Assembly: GCF_004331645.1 (NCBI RefSeq)
Contig: NZ_SJSK01000007.1
Span: forward strand, 151,956 to 215,955
Length of the DNA: 64,000 bases
Direction of reading: 5' to 3'
Source: Pedobacter frigiditerrae
GTDB lineage: Bacteria; Bacteroidota; Bacteroidia; Sphingobacteriales; Sphingobacteriaceae
Part shown: positions 7,571 through 16,822 of the stretch, piece after piece
Layout of the letters: each line of letters begins with the position of its first letter
Numbering within the stretch: the first letter of the stretch is position 1
Notes under the pieces: generated by a model
The model's database searches: none
What the model was told of the DNA's origin: nothing
The model's input: only the letters and a program-made list of their open reading frames with translations
Translations under genes and position numbers: made by a program

Positions 7571-8362
7571 ATGAAAAATAGAATTTTAACTTATTCGTCG
7601 GCACTGTTGGTAACACTGCTGGCTATTTTTATTGGCTGTAAAAAAGATAGTGATAACGCAAGTGGCACAACAAAAATTCAGGTTCGAATGACAGATGCCC
7701 CTGGTGATTTCGATAAGATTAACCTTAATGTAAAGGAAATCATTTTGATATCGGATGAAAAATCTTACGTTTTAGCCTCAACAGCAACAACATTTAATAT
7801 CCTGGATTTTAGGATTGGAACTTCAAACCCTGATATCTTGGTTGCAACAGGAGACATGCCTAGTGGAGAAATTACAGAGGTTAGGTTAGTGCTTAACGAT
7901 GGCAATACCATTGTAGAAAAAGGAGTTGTAAAACCTTTAAAAACCCCAAGCGGTCAAAGCTCAGGTTATAAAGTTAAGTTAACAAGCAACCCTACTTTGG
8001 TACCAGGAGTTACGTACTCCTTGGTGCTAGATTTCGATGCGGCTAAATCTATTGTTAAACTAGGAAATGGAGATTACCTGCTTAAACCTGTTGTAAGAGG
8101 AATTACTGCTGTTACTTCGGGCCTTATTTCTGGAACTGTGTTGCCATTGGCTGCAAGACCAGAGATATTGGTAATTAAGGGAACAGATACAGTTGGTACC
8201 TTGGCAGATCCAATTAGTGGTAAATTTACAGTTGGTGGTTTAGCTGCAGGTTCTTATGCTGTTAAATTTGTACCTCTTGCAGGTTATAGAGATAGTACCA
8301 TAAATAATGTAAATGTTAGTCTGGGACAAAACACCTCAATTGGTACCATTACTTTAAAATAA
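7571..8362 (+). CDS. DUF4382 domain lipoprotein
   Basis: Lipobox AIFIGC with the lipidated Cys at residue 23, followed by KKDSDN. The DUF4382 domain follows (about 35-175: KIQVRMTDAPGDFDKINLNV, then a strand-rich segment with LVLDFDAAKSI). The last 85 residues form a small carboxypeptidase-regulatory-like beta sandwich (GLISGTVLPLAARPEI ... GTITLK). It is a surface or periplasmic lipoprotein of unknown role. It diverges from the two-component operon and shares its upstream repeats, so it is probably part of that regulon. A terminator follows at 8471-8501. Confidence 0.85.
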   Translation: MKNRILTYSSALLVTLLAIFIGCKKDSDNASGTTKIQVRMTDAPGDFDKINLNVKEIILISDEKSYVLASTATTFNILDFRIGTSNPDILVATGDMPSGEITEVRLVLNDGNTIVEKGVVKPLKTPSGQSSGYKVKLTSNPTLVPGVTYSLVLDFDAAKSIVKLGNGDYLLKPVVRGITAVTSGLISGTVLPLAARPEILVIKGTDTVGTLADPISGKFTVGGLAAGSYAVKFVPLAGYRDSTINNVNVSLGQNTSIGTITLK

Positions 8363-8470
8363 TTCTGGTAGGCTCCTAAAAAATTTATATCGAGGTTTTT
8401 TGGGTTGATGTATGTGTAAACCTACCAGTTTAGCCTTCACAAGATGGTTAGGTTCAAATTGTGACGGTGA

Positions 8471-8501
8471 AAAAGTTCAGTATTTATACTGGACTTTTTT
8501 T
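8471..8501. terminator. Bidirectional terminator
   Basis: AAGTTCAGTAT and ATACTGGACTT form an 11-bp stem (one G-U) with a TT loop, flanked by AAAA upstream and a 7-T run downstream. It lies between two convergent genes and can serve both. Confidence 0.75.
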
Positions 8502-8518
8502 GGTTACAAATGCTTTTA

Positions 8519-9499
8519 TTAATTAGCCACTTTAATTTTATCTCCTTTAACTGGCGAATAATCTGATTTGCTTACCCCATTAACCTGCAACTGGTTGAAA
8601 TAACATTTTACACCCATGGTATGATAAAAATCTTCATCGTCTTGAATATGAAAATGAAGGTGTGGTTCTGAAGAGTTGCCCGAATTACCACAAAGGCCTA
8701 ACTGTTGCCCCTGTTTAACTTTATCTCCTTGTTTAACTGTAATGGTGTTTTGTTTAAAATGAGCTAGAAGGATGTATTCGTTATTTTTAGTTTTAATTAA
8801 AATAGAGTTTCCAGTCGTGAACATGGGGTTAAGTGTACCAGGTATATTGTCTTTTACGCCATCAACCGCTAATACAATTTCTCCATCGCAAGGTGCTAAC
8901 AAGGGTTGTGCAAAAGCGTAATAATCGGCGTTGGTTTTGCCATCTGTTTTATAACTTTTTCCTTGCTGGTTAGTCATGATGATATCAAAGGCATTCTTTT
9001 GGAAGTTTACCGCAACATGGTAATTTTGCTCCTTGGTATCTCCACCCCAAAAAACAGTCCACTCTCCCTTAAAAGGCAATTGCATTGGGCTAATGTTTCT
9101 AAGCATTTTAGCGGCGATAACGGCTTCATAAGGTTTGGCAAAAAGACCAGTAATGGCTTTGTTATTATCTACTGCAATGCTTAACGTTAATAAACCTTTG
9201 TCTAATTCTGTTTTATAAACACCAAAACCATTTTGATAAGATTGAAAATCAACTTGTTTGATATTGCCATATCTGCTTTTTAATTGCGTAAGAAAGGCTT
9301 TTGTTTTTTCTAATGGAAGCTCTTGCTGTGTTTTTGGTGAAAAAATAGAGAAAACACTGTCTTGCTGATTGGCATTATAATATTTCACAAATTTAGCAAT
9401 GGTAATTTTACTATAGTTGCTTTCAGTTTGCGCAAAGGTAAACAGTGCAAATAAATTAAGTAACAAGGTAAGCCTTATTGTTTTTATTGTATTTTTCAT
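8519..9499 (-). CDS. M23 (LytM) family metallopeptidase with N-terminal DUF3887-like domain
   Basis: Secreted (signal peptide about 1-23, ending TFAQ). Residues about 30-120 resemble the DUF3887/NTF2-like region found before M23 domains. The M23 zinc residues are seen: H161 and D172 in HVAVNFQKNAFD (the spaced variant of HxxxD), H247 in LLAHFKQ, and H280/H282 in the HLHFH motif. Further support comes from VKQGDKVKQGQQLGLCGNSG. It likely cleaves peptidoglycan cross-bridges or another Gly-rich peptide in the periplasm. It is monocistronic. Confidence 0.9.
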   Translation of the reverse strand: MKNTIKTIRLTLLLNLFALFTFAQTESNYSKITIAKFVKYYNANQQDSVFSIFSPKTQQELPLEKTKAFLTQLKSRYGNIKQVDFQSYQNGFGVYKTELDKGLLTLSIAVDNNKAITGLFAKPYEAVIAAKMLRNISPMQLPFKGEWTVFWGGDTKEQNYHVAVNFQKNAFDIIMTNQQGKSYKTDGKTNADYYAFAQPLLAPCDGEIVLAVDGVKDNIPGTLNPMFTTGNSILIKTKNNEYILLAHFKQNTITVKQGDKVKQGQQLGLCGNSGNSSEPHLHFHIQDDEDFYHTMGVKCYFNQLQVNGVSKSDYSPVKGDKIKVAN

Positions 9500-9603
9500 T
9501 TGGTTTAAAGGTAGTTATATAATTAATAAAAGATTTCCGTGGTGTGAATTAAGTACATAAAATAATAGATTTTAATAAATTACTGTTTTTCAAATATTTA
9601 AAC

Positions 9604-9611
9604 TATATTTG
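9604..9611 (+). promoter_or_regulatory. -7 box of the cold-shock gene
   Basis: TATATTTG matches the Bacteroidota -7 consensus TAnnTTTG exactly and lies 24 bp before the ATG, so the leader is short (about 18 nt), unlike the long cspA leader of enterobacteria. Confidence 0.6.
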
Positions 9612-9634
9612 TACTTTATTTAAAATACAATATA

Positions 9635-9826
9635 ATGCAACAAGGAACAGTAAAATTTTTCAATGAGACAAAAGGTTTTGGATTTATCGTACCAGCTAAT
9701 GGTGATGCCGAAATTTTTGTACATGTATCTGGTTTAATTGATCAAATTCGTGAAAATGATTCAGTAAGCTACGATATCGAGCAAGGCAAAAAAGGCCTAA
9801 ACGCAGTTAATGTTAAGATAGACTAA
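9635..9826 (+). CDS. Cold-shock protein, CspA family
   Basis: A 63-aa single OB-fold that binds single-stranded RNA and DNA. RNP1 is KGFGFI (13-18) and RNP2 is IFVHVS (27-32), both intact. It is slightly shorter than the 66-70 aa of most CspA proteins, as often in Bacteroidota. It likely melts RNA structure or acts in cold or stress adaptation. It is monocistronic, with its own -7 box and terminator. Confidence 0.95.
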   Translation: MQQGTVKFFNETKGFGFIVPANGDAEIFVHVSGLIDQIRENDSVSYDIEQGKKGLNAVNVKID

Positions 9827-9851
9827 TCGATTATCCTTCATAAATTGAGAG

Positions 9852-9882
9852 CATTCGTCCATTTGGGCGGATGTTTTTTTTT
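9852..9882 (+). terminator. Terminator of the cold-shock gene
   Basis: CATTCGTCC (9852-9860) pairs with GGGCGGATG (9865-9873, G-U pairs included) around ATTT, followed by a run of nine T. Confidence 0.8.
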
Positions 9883-9976
9883 GCCCTAAATTTTTGGTTA
9901 AAGGGTAATGTGCTTCAATTAAGTAGATTATTCTAAAAAAGAATGCATTCTATTTTATAGCTAGGTTCATTTCATT

Positions 9977-9984
9977 TATTTTTG
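9977..9984 (+). promoter_or_regulatory. -7 box of the CoiA-like gene
   Basis: TATTTTTG fits TAnnTTTG. It overlaps a TTG codon at 9982, which would otherwise be the longest start. This argues that translation starts at a downstream ATG (10000, 10006 or 10018). Confidence 0.5.
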
Positions 9985-9999
9985 TGTTGTAACATACAA

Positions 10000-10668
10000 A
10001 TGTTAATGAGCCAGAAAATGCCTATAATAGAATTGCAATTAGTTGATGGAGAGATAGGAGAAAGGGCATTGCGATTTTATCCTGGAGAGACGTTATGGCA
10101 TAGTGAGTGGAAAAAAGCATTTCCAGCACACTATCGGGAAAAAACATTCTTAAATAAAATTGAAGGTTATTATCATCGGGCAGATGTATTTACTCCATGT
10201 TCCACCGCAATAGAATTTCAAAATTCGCCTATTACCTTAGAAGAACTTCGTAGTAGGGAAGCTTTTTATCCTAATTTGGTTTGGGTAGTTAATGGCGCCA
10301 AATTTAAGGGCTTTAAAATATTGAAACATCTGCCTGATGTAGACAGTCTACAGCTTGATGCCTTTGAGTTTTGTCATAAGGCCAACCTTACCATGGTTCG
10401 TAAAAGTGATTTGCTTTTGGGTATAGAACAACCAAAGGTGATGACTTTTCATCATCCAGAATTGAGAAATATTCCCTTAACGGCTCATTATTATTCTTTT
10501 AGGTGGTCTAATCCACATCGTGTTTGGTACGAAGCTAAGTGCCCAATCATTATAGATTTGGGAGGTTATTTTCTATACCAGCTTAAACAACGCAAACAAG
10601 CTAATGGCGATTATGCTTATTTGCACATGATACCTAGAAAAGATTTTATTGGGCGCTACGTGAAGTAG
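10000..10668 (+). CDS. CoiA-like family protein (predicted PD-(D/E)XK-type nuclease fold)
   Basis: The N-terminal half carries YYHRADVFTP followed by TAIEFQNSPITLEELRSREA, then FYPNLVWVVNG. An Asp of RADV, then the E-x-Q of IEFQ, then a conserved R on the next helix is the pattern of CoiA-like proteins and related restriction-endonuclease-like folds. CoiA aids recombination of imported DNA in Gram-positive competence; the role in Bacteroidota is unknown. The start is uncertain (10000, 10006 or 10018) because the TTG at 9982 lies inside the -7 box. The 3' end overlaps the convergent exporter gene by 23 bp. No other DNA-uptake gene is nearby. Confidence 0.65.
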   Translation: MLMSQKMPIIELQLVDGEIGERALRFYPGETLWHSEWKKAFPAHYREKTFLNKIEGYYHRADVFTPCSTAIEFQNSPITLEELRSREAFYPNLVWVVNGAKFKGFKILKHLPDVDSLQLDAFEFCHKANLTMVRKSDLLLGIEQPKVMTFHHPELRNIPLTAHYYSFRWSNPHRVWYEAKCPIIIDLGGYFLYQLKQRKQANGDYAYLHMIPRKDFIGRYVK

Positions 10669-11863
10669 TTTTTCTTCTGTCTAGCTTAAAGATAAGGAGC
10701 ATGATCAATAGGGATAGGCCAATTAATATGCCATAACTGGAAGCTAAATTAAGCTCATCCTTGGCAGGGATGGCAGCAATGATTGCATAGCTAAGAAAAG
10801 ATACAATTACATAATTGATGCCACCGGTTAAGCCGCTTGCAATACCTGCATTTTTTGGAAACTTAGAGAGGCAATAAGTAAAAAAGGTATTAAAAGTATA
10901 ACCAGAGCAAGCGTGAATGATGAAAGCAAAAAACACCAATGAATAAAGGTTTTGGATAAAGCCAAGGCTAATGAACATGGCCACCAAGAAAAAGAATTGA
11001 AGACCCAGATTTACGGTTAACTTGCCAAAAAAAGGTTTGTTAATGGTTAATTTTCCCATGAAACCACCTAACATTACTGCGCTGCCCAATAATAAGGAGC
11101 TGTAACCAGCAACAATTGGCGTATGCCCTAATTGATGTTCGATGATGAAGGGGCCTGTCATGTTGTAAATCATGACCATGCCATATGATAAACCAAGCAT
11201 GACGATACCCAGGGTAAAACTACTAGTGCTTACCATATCTACATATACGCTTGCGATTTTACGAAAACTAAATTCCATTTTTTGTCTTATGGTTTCTCCA
11301 CTAAACATGAGCTCAAGTACTAAAATGATAAGGGCAAACACAGCTAAGAAGTAAAAATTAGATTGCCAACCGAACCAACTCTGTAGGTAACCGCCAGCAA
11401 AAGGAGCAATAATTGGTGCGGTAGCCCAAATGATAGAGAACATACTGAGATAGTTCTTTAGCTGGTCGCCAGAAAAAACATCTACAAAATATGCTCGTTT
11501 TGATACTACGATAGCGCCAACAGTAATGCCATGTACAATCCTCATGGCATAAATAAAGTAGATATTTGAAGTGTTGGCAATTAATATGCTTGCCATGGCA
11601 AAAACAAAAAGGCTTATCAATCCAATTCTGTATCTTCCAAAACTATCTAAAAGACTACCTACAAAAAGTTGTGCAACGCCATAACTGATCAAAAACATAC
11701 CCAATGTTAATTGCACTTGCAAATCAGATACCCCAAGTTCCCTAGACATGGTTGGTAAAGAGGGAATGTAAACATCTGTAGCAAAACCAGAAAGTGGTAT
11801 GAGTGCAAAGGCTAGTATTGTGGCAATCCCTTGGTTTTCGGTCTTTAATCTATTGGTGTTCAT
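10646..11863 (-). CDS. MFS multidrug exporter, Bcr/CflA family
   Basis: 405 aa with 12 predicted TM helices. The family signature ATDVYIPSLPTMSRELGVSD lies at the N-terminus (the D-x-Y-x-P-x-P of drug/H+ antiporters of the Bcr/CflA type), followed by motif A in divergent form (LDSFGRYRIG) and motif B-like RIVHGITVGA. It likely exports drugs or a metabolite, driven by protons. It is monocistronic and convergent with the CoiA-like gene; no dedicated regulator is adjacent. Confidence 0.88.
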   Translation of the reverse strand: MNTNRLKTENQGIATILAFALIPLSGFATDVYIPSLPTMSRELGVSDLQVQLTLGMFLISYGVAQLFVGSLLDSFGRYRIGLISLFVFAMASILIANTSNIYFIYAMRIVHGITVGAIVVSKRAYFVDVFSGDQLKNYLSMFSIIWATAPIIAPFAGGYLQSWFGWQSNFYFLAVFALIILVLELMFSGETIRQKMEFSFRKIASVYVDMVSTSSFTLGIVMLGLSYGMVMIYNMTGPFIIEHQLGHTPIVAGYSSLLLGSAVMLGGFMGKLTINKPFFGKLTVNLGLQFFFLVAMFISLGFIQNLYSLVFFAFIIHACSGYTFNTFFTYCLSKFPKNAGIASGLTGGINYVIVSFLSYAIIAAIPAKDELNLASSYGILIGLSLLIMLLIFKLDRRKTTSRSAQ

Positions 11864-12081
11864 GGTAAATATAAAGCGCCAAAGATAGGAGATGGGAGCT
11901 CCATATTGTATTTTACAAGAACATCAAATTGTAAATAATTTTAAATGGATTTATTTGGTTAGCCATAGATCAGCTGAATAGCTAATTTTTTAAAACATTA
12001 TTGGTTGATTAAGGTATTAGTATTATTAAATTTTGCAATGTTATCCATAACTTAGTTTTTTACTCATCTTTTATATATTTA

Positions 12082-14568
12082 ATGAGCCTAGAAGCATCTT
12101 TTTTAACCCTTGAACAATTAGTGCATGTATTTGCCTTAAGTAAAACTGCTACTGCAATACATATTGGTGAAGACGCAAAAATCCAATTTGCAAATGAGGC
12201 TATGCTTCATATATGGGGTAGGGACAAAAGTGTAATTGGTAAAAGTTTGGAAGACGCTTTACCAGAATTAAAAGGTCAGCCTTTTATTGAAATGTTTGCT
12301 AAAGTTTGGAGAGAAGGATTAACTATTTCTGGTAACGATACTGCAGCTGAACTGGTTATAAACGGTGAACTAAAAACCTTTTATTTTGATTTTGAATATA
12401 GGGCAATAAAAGATGAAAATGGAAAAGTAATCAGTGTATTGCATAGTGCAATAGATGTCACTGAGCGTTTTCTAAATAGAGAAGAATTAAATCAAGCTAA
12501 AGAAAATAAGGAATTACTCTTAAGGGAACAATCGTTAAATGAAGAGTTAGCAGCAGCAAATGAAGAAATGCTAGCTATTAATGAAGAGTTATCTAAAAGT
12601 AGGGAAGAGCTGACCTTGTTGAATGATGAATTAGAAAAACGAGTTGAGGAGCGTGTAAAGGAATTTGCCGAAAGTGAAGAGCGTTTTAGGACAATGGCAG
12701 AGGGAACCGATGTTTTAATTGCGGTTAGTGACGTAAATGGAAAACCATTTTATTTCAATAAAGCTTGGTCTAAAACAACAGGACGTGCACTGAAAAAATT
12801 ACTAGAAAAGGGATGGATAGATTTACTTCATCCAGATGATAAGGAAGACTATTTGGCTGCTCATCGTAATGCCCTAGTCGATAAAGTTTCTTACACAGGG
12901 GAGTTTAGGGTAAAGGATGCTGAAGATAATTATCATTGGTTATTGAAAAAAGGCACACCTCGTTTCTTTAATGACGGATCATTTATTGGTTATATTAGCT
13001 CTTGTGTAGATATTACCGAAAGAAAGTTAGCTGAAAAAGCACTGCAAGAAATACATGAAGAATTGGCAACTTCAAATGAAGAGCTGTCTGCACTTAATGA
13101 AGAAATTACGTCATCTATAGAAGAGTTAGAACTCTCTCATAGAGAATTAGCAATAAGCGAAGATCGGTTTAGAAATTTGATTAAACAGGCTCCATTTGGA
13201 ATATGCGTAATCAGGGCTAATGATTTAATGGTGATTGAAGTAAATGATGAATACCTGGAAGTAGTAGGTAGGAAACGTGAAGAAATTGAAAACCGAACCA
13301 TTTGGGATGCTGTAGCTGAGGCAGCTGAAAGTTATGCGCCGGTACTGCAAAATGTAGTAGATACAGCAATTCCCTTTAAGGCAATGGAACATGAGGTAGT
13401 GCTGGTTAAAAATGGAATCCCCAAATCTGTGTTTCTGGATTTTGTTTACGAACCCGTTAGCAATGGTTTGGGTACGGTGTCATCAATTATGGTGGTGGTA
13501 ATAGATGTAACCGACAAAGTAAAGGCAAGAAGAGCAATTGAGGATGTTGAAGAAAGGGTAAGACTTGCGGTAGAGGCTGCAGAAATGGGTACTTATGAAT
13601 ACAATTATATTTCTGATGAGCTAACTTCTTCAGACCGATTTAATCAAATATTCGGATTTGACCATAATGTCTCACGAAATCAAATTTTAGCAACTTACCA
13701 TCCTTTAGATAAGAATTTAAGTGATGAAGCTCACGAAAAAGCAAAAATTACAGGTAGGTTGTTTTATGAAACCCGATTGTTATTTGCAGACCAGTCTTTA
13801 AGATGGGTAAGGATTTTGGGCAAGGTTTATTACAATGAGTTTGGTGAAAGGACAAGGTTGTTGGGTACGGTTTTAGATGTTACAGAATACAAACGCTTAC
13901 AGCAGCAAAAGGACGATTTCATTTCTATTGCCAGCCATGAACTTAAAACTCCAATAACAAGCCTTAAAGCATCGTTGCAGCTCCTAGAAAGGATGAAGGC
14001 TAATCCAACACCACTTTTACCTAGGTTAATTGAGCAGTCTACCAAAAGTATGGGCAAGATATCTGAATTGGTAGAAGATTTGTTGAATGTAAGCCGAATG
14101 AATGAAGGTCAGATTAGATTGAATAAAAAACCTTTTGTTATTGCTGGTATGTTAGAAAACTGCTGTGGACATATTAGGCAAGAAGGTAAATATGAATTAG
14201 TAGTAGAAGGAAATGAAACACTCGAAGTTTTAGCAGATGAACACCGGATAGAACAAGTGGTAGTTAATTTTGTAAATAATGCGGTTAAGTATGCGCCAGA
14301 TTTTAAGCAAATATTTATTGCTGTAGAGAGGCTTGGTGATGTTGCAAAGGTTGCTGTTATTGATAAAGGGCCCGGTATTGCGCCAGATAAATTACCGCAT
14401 TTGTTTGATCGATATTACAGGGCAGATGAAACGGGAGCGCAAGTTTCTGGCTTGGGTTTGGGCTTATACATCAGCTCGGAAATAATAAGCAGGCATGGTG
14501 GAGAAATAGGTGTTGAGAGCGAATTAGGAAAAGGAAGTACTTTCTGGTTTACCTTACCGTTGAGTTGA
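12082..14568 (+). CDS. Multi-PAS sensor histidine kinase (no membrane segment)
   Basis: 828 aa, soluble. Order: PAS 1 (about 10-130), a long coiled coil (about 130-200, rich in ELAAANEEMLAINEELSKS), PAS 2 with PAC (about 200-320), a second coil (about 320-360), PAS 3 (about 365-480), PAS 4 (about 490-610), HisKA with H619 in SIASHELKTPI, and a HATPase domain (NFVNNAVKYAPD, DKGPGIAP, LFDRYYR, GLGLGLYIS). PAS-PAC ends (DVTERF, DITERK, DVTDKV, DVTEYK) are clear. A cytosolic sensor of redox, light or small ligands is likely. It is orphaned, with no response regulator nearby. Confidence 0.93.
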   Translation: MSLEASFLTLEQLVHVFALSKTATAIHIGEDAKIQFANEAMLHIWGRDKSVIGKSLEDALPELKGQPFIEMFAKVWREGLTISGNDTAAELVINGELKTFYFDFEYRAIKDENGKVISVLHSAIDVTERFLNREELNQAKENKELLLREQSLNEELAAANEEMLAINEELSKSREELTLLNDELEKRVEERVKEFAESEERFRTMAEGTDVLIAVSDVNGKPFYFNKAWSKTTGRALKKLLEKGWIDLLHPDDKEDYLAAHRNALVDKVSYTGEFRVKDAEDNYHWLLKKGTPRFFNDGSFIGYISSCVDITERKLAEKALQEIHEELATSNEELSALNEEITSSIEELELSHRELAISEDRFRNLIKQAPFGICVIRANDLMVIEVNDEYLEVVGRKREEIENRTIWDAVAEAAESYAPVLQNVVDTAIPFKAMEHEVVLVKNGIPKSVFLDFVYEPVSNGLGTVSSIMVVVIDVTDKVKARRAIEDVEERVRLAVEAAEMGTYEYNYISDELTSSDRFNQIFGFDHNVSRNQILATYHPLDKNLSDEAHEKAKITGRLFYETRLLFADQSLRWVRILGKVYYNEFGERTRLLGTVLDVTEYKRLQQQKDDFISIASHELKTPITSLKASLQLLERMKANPTPLLPRLIEQSTKSMGKISELVEDLLNVSRMNEGQIRLNKKPFVIAGMLENCCGHIRQEGKYELVVEGNETLEVLADEHRIEQVVVNFVNNAVKYAPDFKQIFIAVERLGDVAKVAVIDKGPGIAPDKLPHLFDRYYRADETGAQVSGLGLGLYISSEIISRHGGEIGVESELGKGSTFWFTLPLS

Positions 14569-14592
14569 TTTGGCAAGTTGTAGCGTTGGTTA

Positions 14593-14610
14593 TCCCGATA
14601 GCTATCGGGA
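14593..14610. repeat. REP-like palindrome TCCCGATAGCTATCGGGA, copy 1
   Basis: A perfect 18-bp palindrome between two convergent genes. Exact copies occur at 27733-27750 and 31431-31448; shortened variants with the same TCCCGA/TCGGGA arms occur at 23706-23721 and 32619-32635. Confidence 0.85.
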
Positions 14611-14665
14611 GGTTAATTGTGTAATTGGTTAATTGTGTATCACATACTTCATCAATCTTAAGAAG

Positions 14666-15025
14666 CTAAAGGTGACTCAGACTTTCATTTGCCATCATTT
14701 CTATGATCGCATTTGATAATGGAGTGGCTATTTTCCATTCTAATCTTCTATCTAAGGGATGTTGTGCAGAATTGTATTTTTCTATGAAAGTGCCAATGCT
14801 GTTGTTAAATTTTAAGTAACCTTCTTCAAAGTAACGTTCTTCTATTTCTCCAGCTGCATCCATAGAATTAAAGCTTAATGGGGTAATGGTTAATGTTTCC
14901 TTGTCTATCATCAGCCATTTGAAAATAGCTTCAGCACCCGCATCTTTAGGTAAATCTGTTCTTTTTATTTCTAAAATATAGAGATAAAAGTTTTCTAAGA
15001 AATAAAGACATTCAAAATTTGGCAT
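14666..15025 (-). CDS. Hypothetical protein (119 aa)
   Basis: Acidic, soluble, no signal peptide. It begins MPNFECLYFLENFYLYILEI and ends with a helical segment (IEMMANESLSHL). The alternating hydrophobic/charged pattern and conserved-looking ALLxxF-type spacing suggest an alpha/beta fold, but I do not recognise a family. It stands alone between the PAS kinase and the DUF4397 lipoprotein gene. Confidence 0.65.
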   Translation of the reverse strand: MPNFECLYFLENFYLYILEIKRTDLPKDAGAEAIFKWLMIDKETLTITPLSFNSMDAAGEIEERYFEEGYLKFNNSIGTFIEKYNSAQHPLDRRLEWKIATPLSNAIIEMMANESLSHL

Positions 15026-15104
15026 TGTTGTTCATTGGTTTGTACAACTAAATTAGTGCTTTAAATCTTAGTGCTATAATCTAGTTATCAACATTTAAAG
15101 TATG

Positions 15105-15140
15105 AAAAAAGCTGTTACCTATTCGGGTAACAGCTTTTTA
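15105..15140. terminator. Strong bidirectional terminator
   Basis: AAAAAAGCTGTTACC (15105-15119) and GGTAACAGCTTTTT (15126-15139) form a long stem with A and T tracts on both sides. It lies just after the DUF4397 gene on the - strand. Confidence 0.85.
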
Positions 15141-15155
15141 GGTTAATGGTATTAC

Positions 15156-15833
15156 TTAGTTTTGCACCACAACGTGGTATTTTACTTTAGTAGCAGTAGA
15201 ACTATCAAACCAAACCGTATAAATTTTGCCAGCCTGTAATTCGCTTCCCGCGATGGTAGTTACTTCCAATGAACCAGTCATGTTAACATTTAATGTAGTA
15301 TTGGCATCAACGGTTTGATAAGCCGATGCAGTGGTAAATGTGAGTGCAGAAATTAAAGCAACCCCAGTAGAGGTGGTTACATTTACTGTACTTGTTAATA
15401 ATGGAGCTACATTAATGAACCTGACCTTAGCTTTACCACTTACTGCAGTATTGTCGTTTGCATACGTGTTTATGGCATAATTTCCATTAGCTTGTTTAAC
15501 CAAGTATAAAGAAGTAGAGCTATTGGCAGAAACATTTACATTTGCAGTTGCTGTAACATTGCTAGTTCCAGTATTCTTAAAGGCAACTGTCTTTGAACCT
15601 GCTGTTGTACTTAAATTAGTGGTAGCGCTTCCGTAGGCAACTGCTGATGTGCTCGCTTTAGAATCGTTCAAATACACATCCTGTGCTGCAGAGCCATCAA
15701 CGGTGTTTACAAGTGTTAAACTTACGTTTGATGAAGATGGATTGTCGTCATCTTTTTTGCAAGATGAAATAGATAACACCAAAGCACTTGCTAAGGCAAT
15801 ACCTTTAATAAAATTGTTAGTTTTTGTTTTCAT
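15156..15833 (-). CDS. DUF4397 domain lipoprotein
   Basis: 225 aa. Lipoprotein signal with Cys25 (LSISSC) followed by KKDDDN, typical of Bacteroidota surface lipoproteins. The rest is Ser/Thr/Val-rich with two Ig-like beta units: about 35-125, and about 130-225 starting KAKVRFINVAPLL, the DUF4397 hallmark 'RFINxxP'. Its role is unknown; it could be an envelope structural or adhesion protein. It is monocistronic, with a strong terminator and a 395-bp non-coding region upstream. Confidence 0.85.
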   Translation of the reverse strand: MKTKTNNFIKGIALASALVLSISSCKKDDDNPSSSNVSLTLVNTVDGSAAQDVYLNDSKASTSAVAYGSATTNLSTTAGSKTVAFKNTGTSNVTATANVNVSANSSTSLYLVKQANGNYAINTYANDNTAVSGKAKVRFINVAPLLTSTVNVTTSTGVALISALTFTTASAYQTVDANTTLNVNMTGSLEVTTIAGSELQAGKIYTVWFDSSTATKVKYHVVVQN

Positions 15834-16228
15834 GATAATTTTTAGTTGATGTATTGGTGTTTAAACAAACACTATGCCGTCAGCCATTTTAATGCTATCA
15901 TTTTAAATTCAATAGTTAAATTTTATATTTATTTTTATTGAATTAATATACTGTTATATAGTTGTTTATGTTTTAACTCAAACAAATCAGTTGTAAGAAA
16001 ATTGACGATAAAACAGAGGTTAAAAAGGGGTAATTAGTGTATAGGAAATGCATCATTCCTGTTACGTAAGATTAGTGATGCTAGATTGAATTGATTGACA
16101 ATGGGCTGATGGGAATTAACTGTAAGCAACCAATGATCTTGAAAAACTGATTTTGAATAATCAACTTTATTCAATTTATGCAGCGAATATTCGCTTTATT
16201 GACCGCATTCTTGCGGCAATAGTTAACC
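15834..16228. other. Non-coding 395-bp stretch with two hairpins near one end
   Basis: AT-rich with no credible ORF on either strand. It must hold the promoter of the DUF4397 gene. At the far end lie GCGAATATTCGC (perfect palindrome, 16183-16194) and CCGCA-TTCT-TGCGG (16203-16216). Both sit just downstream of the DUF922 gene on the - strand and may act as its transcript end, although no long T tract follows. Confidence 0.5.
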
Positions 16229-16786
16229 TTAATCTTCGTACCTATTCATCTCACTTCTGATGTAATCATCCCATCTAGCTTGTGCTTCTAAATCTGAGCC
16301 ATGTTTGGTTTCAACATCATATCGGTCTTGCATATCGCTGTAATATTTACCTATTTTATTGGCATTAGCTTGAATAAGTCTTTTATAGTTTGAGACTGTA
16401 TATTTCTGAAAACGGATTTGAATTTCACCTTCCTTAAGTAACAGGAAATTAATGTTAACATGACCTTGTTCATGATTTAACAATTGTCTGCTAATTTTTC
16501 TTGCACTTATTCTATCTGGCTTTACCCATGATTGTGAAGGTACCACGCCACCAGAGAACTTAAAGTCGATATGTAAATTATTGCCAGAAATTTTAGAAGT
16601 GTAGCTATAGTGCCAATTGGTAACGGTTAGGGCAGCATAGGGAGAAAGTCTATCGGGTTTTGCCAAAAAATGACTTTCCCAATCTATTTGTTCTGGATAA
16701 AGCGTGTTTTGGGTTTTAAATCCACAGAAAAATAGAATGATGAATATTGGTGTTATTTTCAGGTAAGTGTTAAAATCGTTCTTCAT
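16229..16786 (-). CDS. DUF922-type secreted zinc-protease-like protein
   Basis: 185 aa with an N-terminal signal or anchor (about 10-24). The zinc motif is HEQGH (H105-H109, the HExxH form) in LLNHEQGHVNI. The C-terminal YDVETKHGSDLEAQARWDDY matches the DUF922 pattern (YD..T.HG...Q..W). It is a probable periplasmic metallopeptidase or a structural relative. It lies downstream of the sigma factor/membrane protein pair with 36 bp between, so it may be in the same transcript. Confidence 0.75.
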   Translation of the reverse strand: MKNDFNTYLKITPIFIILFFCGFKTQNTLYPEQIDWESHFLAKPDRLSPYAALTVTNWHYSYTSKISGNNLHIDFKFSGGVVPSQSWVKPDRISARKISRQLLNHEQGHVNINFLLLKEGEIQIRFQKYTVSNYKRLIQANANKIGKYYSDMQDRYDVETKHGSDLEAQARWDDYIRSEMNRYED

Positions 16787-16822
16787 TTGATGGTATAGAA
16801 CGAAAGCCGTGCCAATAAATTA

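Noticed and set aside
9982..9999. TTG start for the CoiA-like protein
   Set aside because: It lies within the -7 box TATTTTTG, so it is probably not transcribed.
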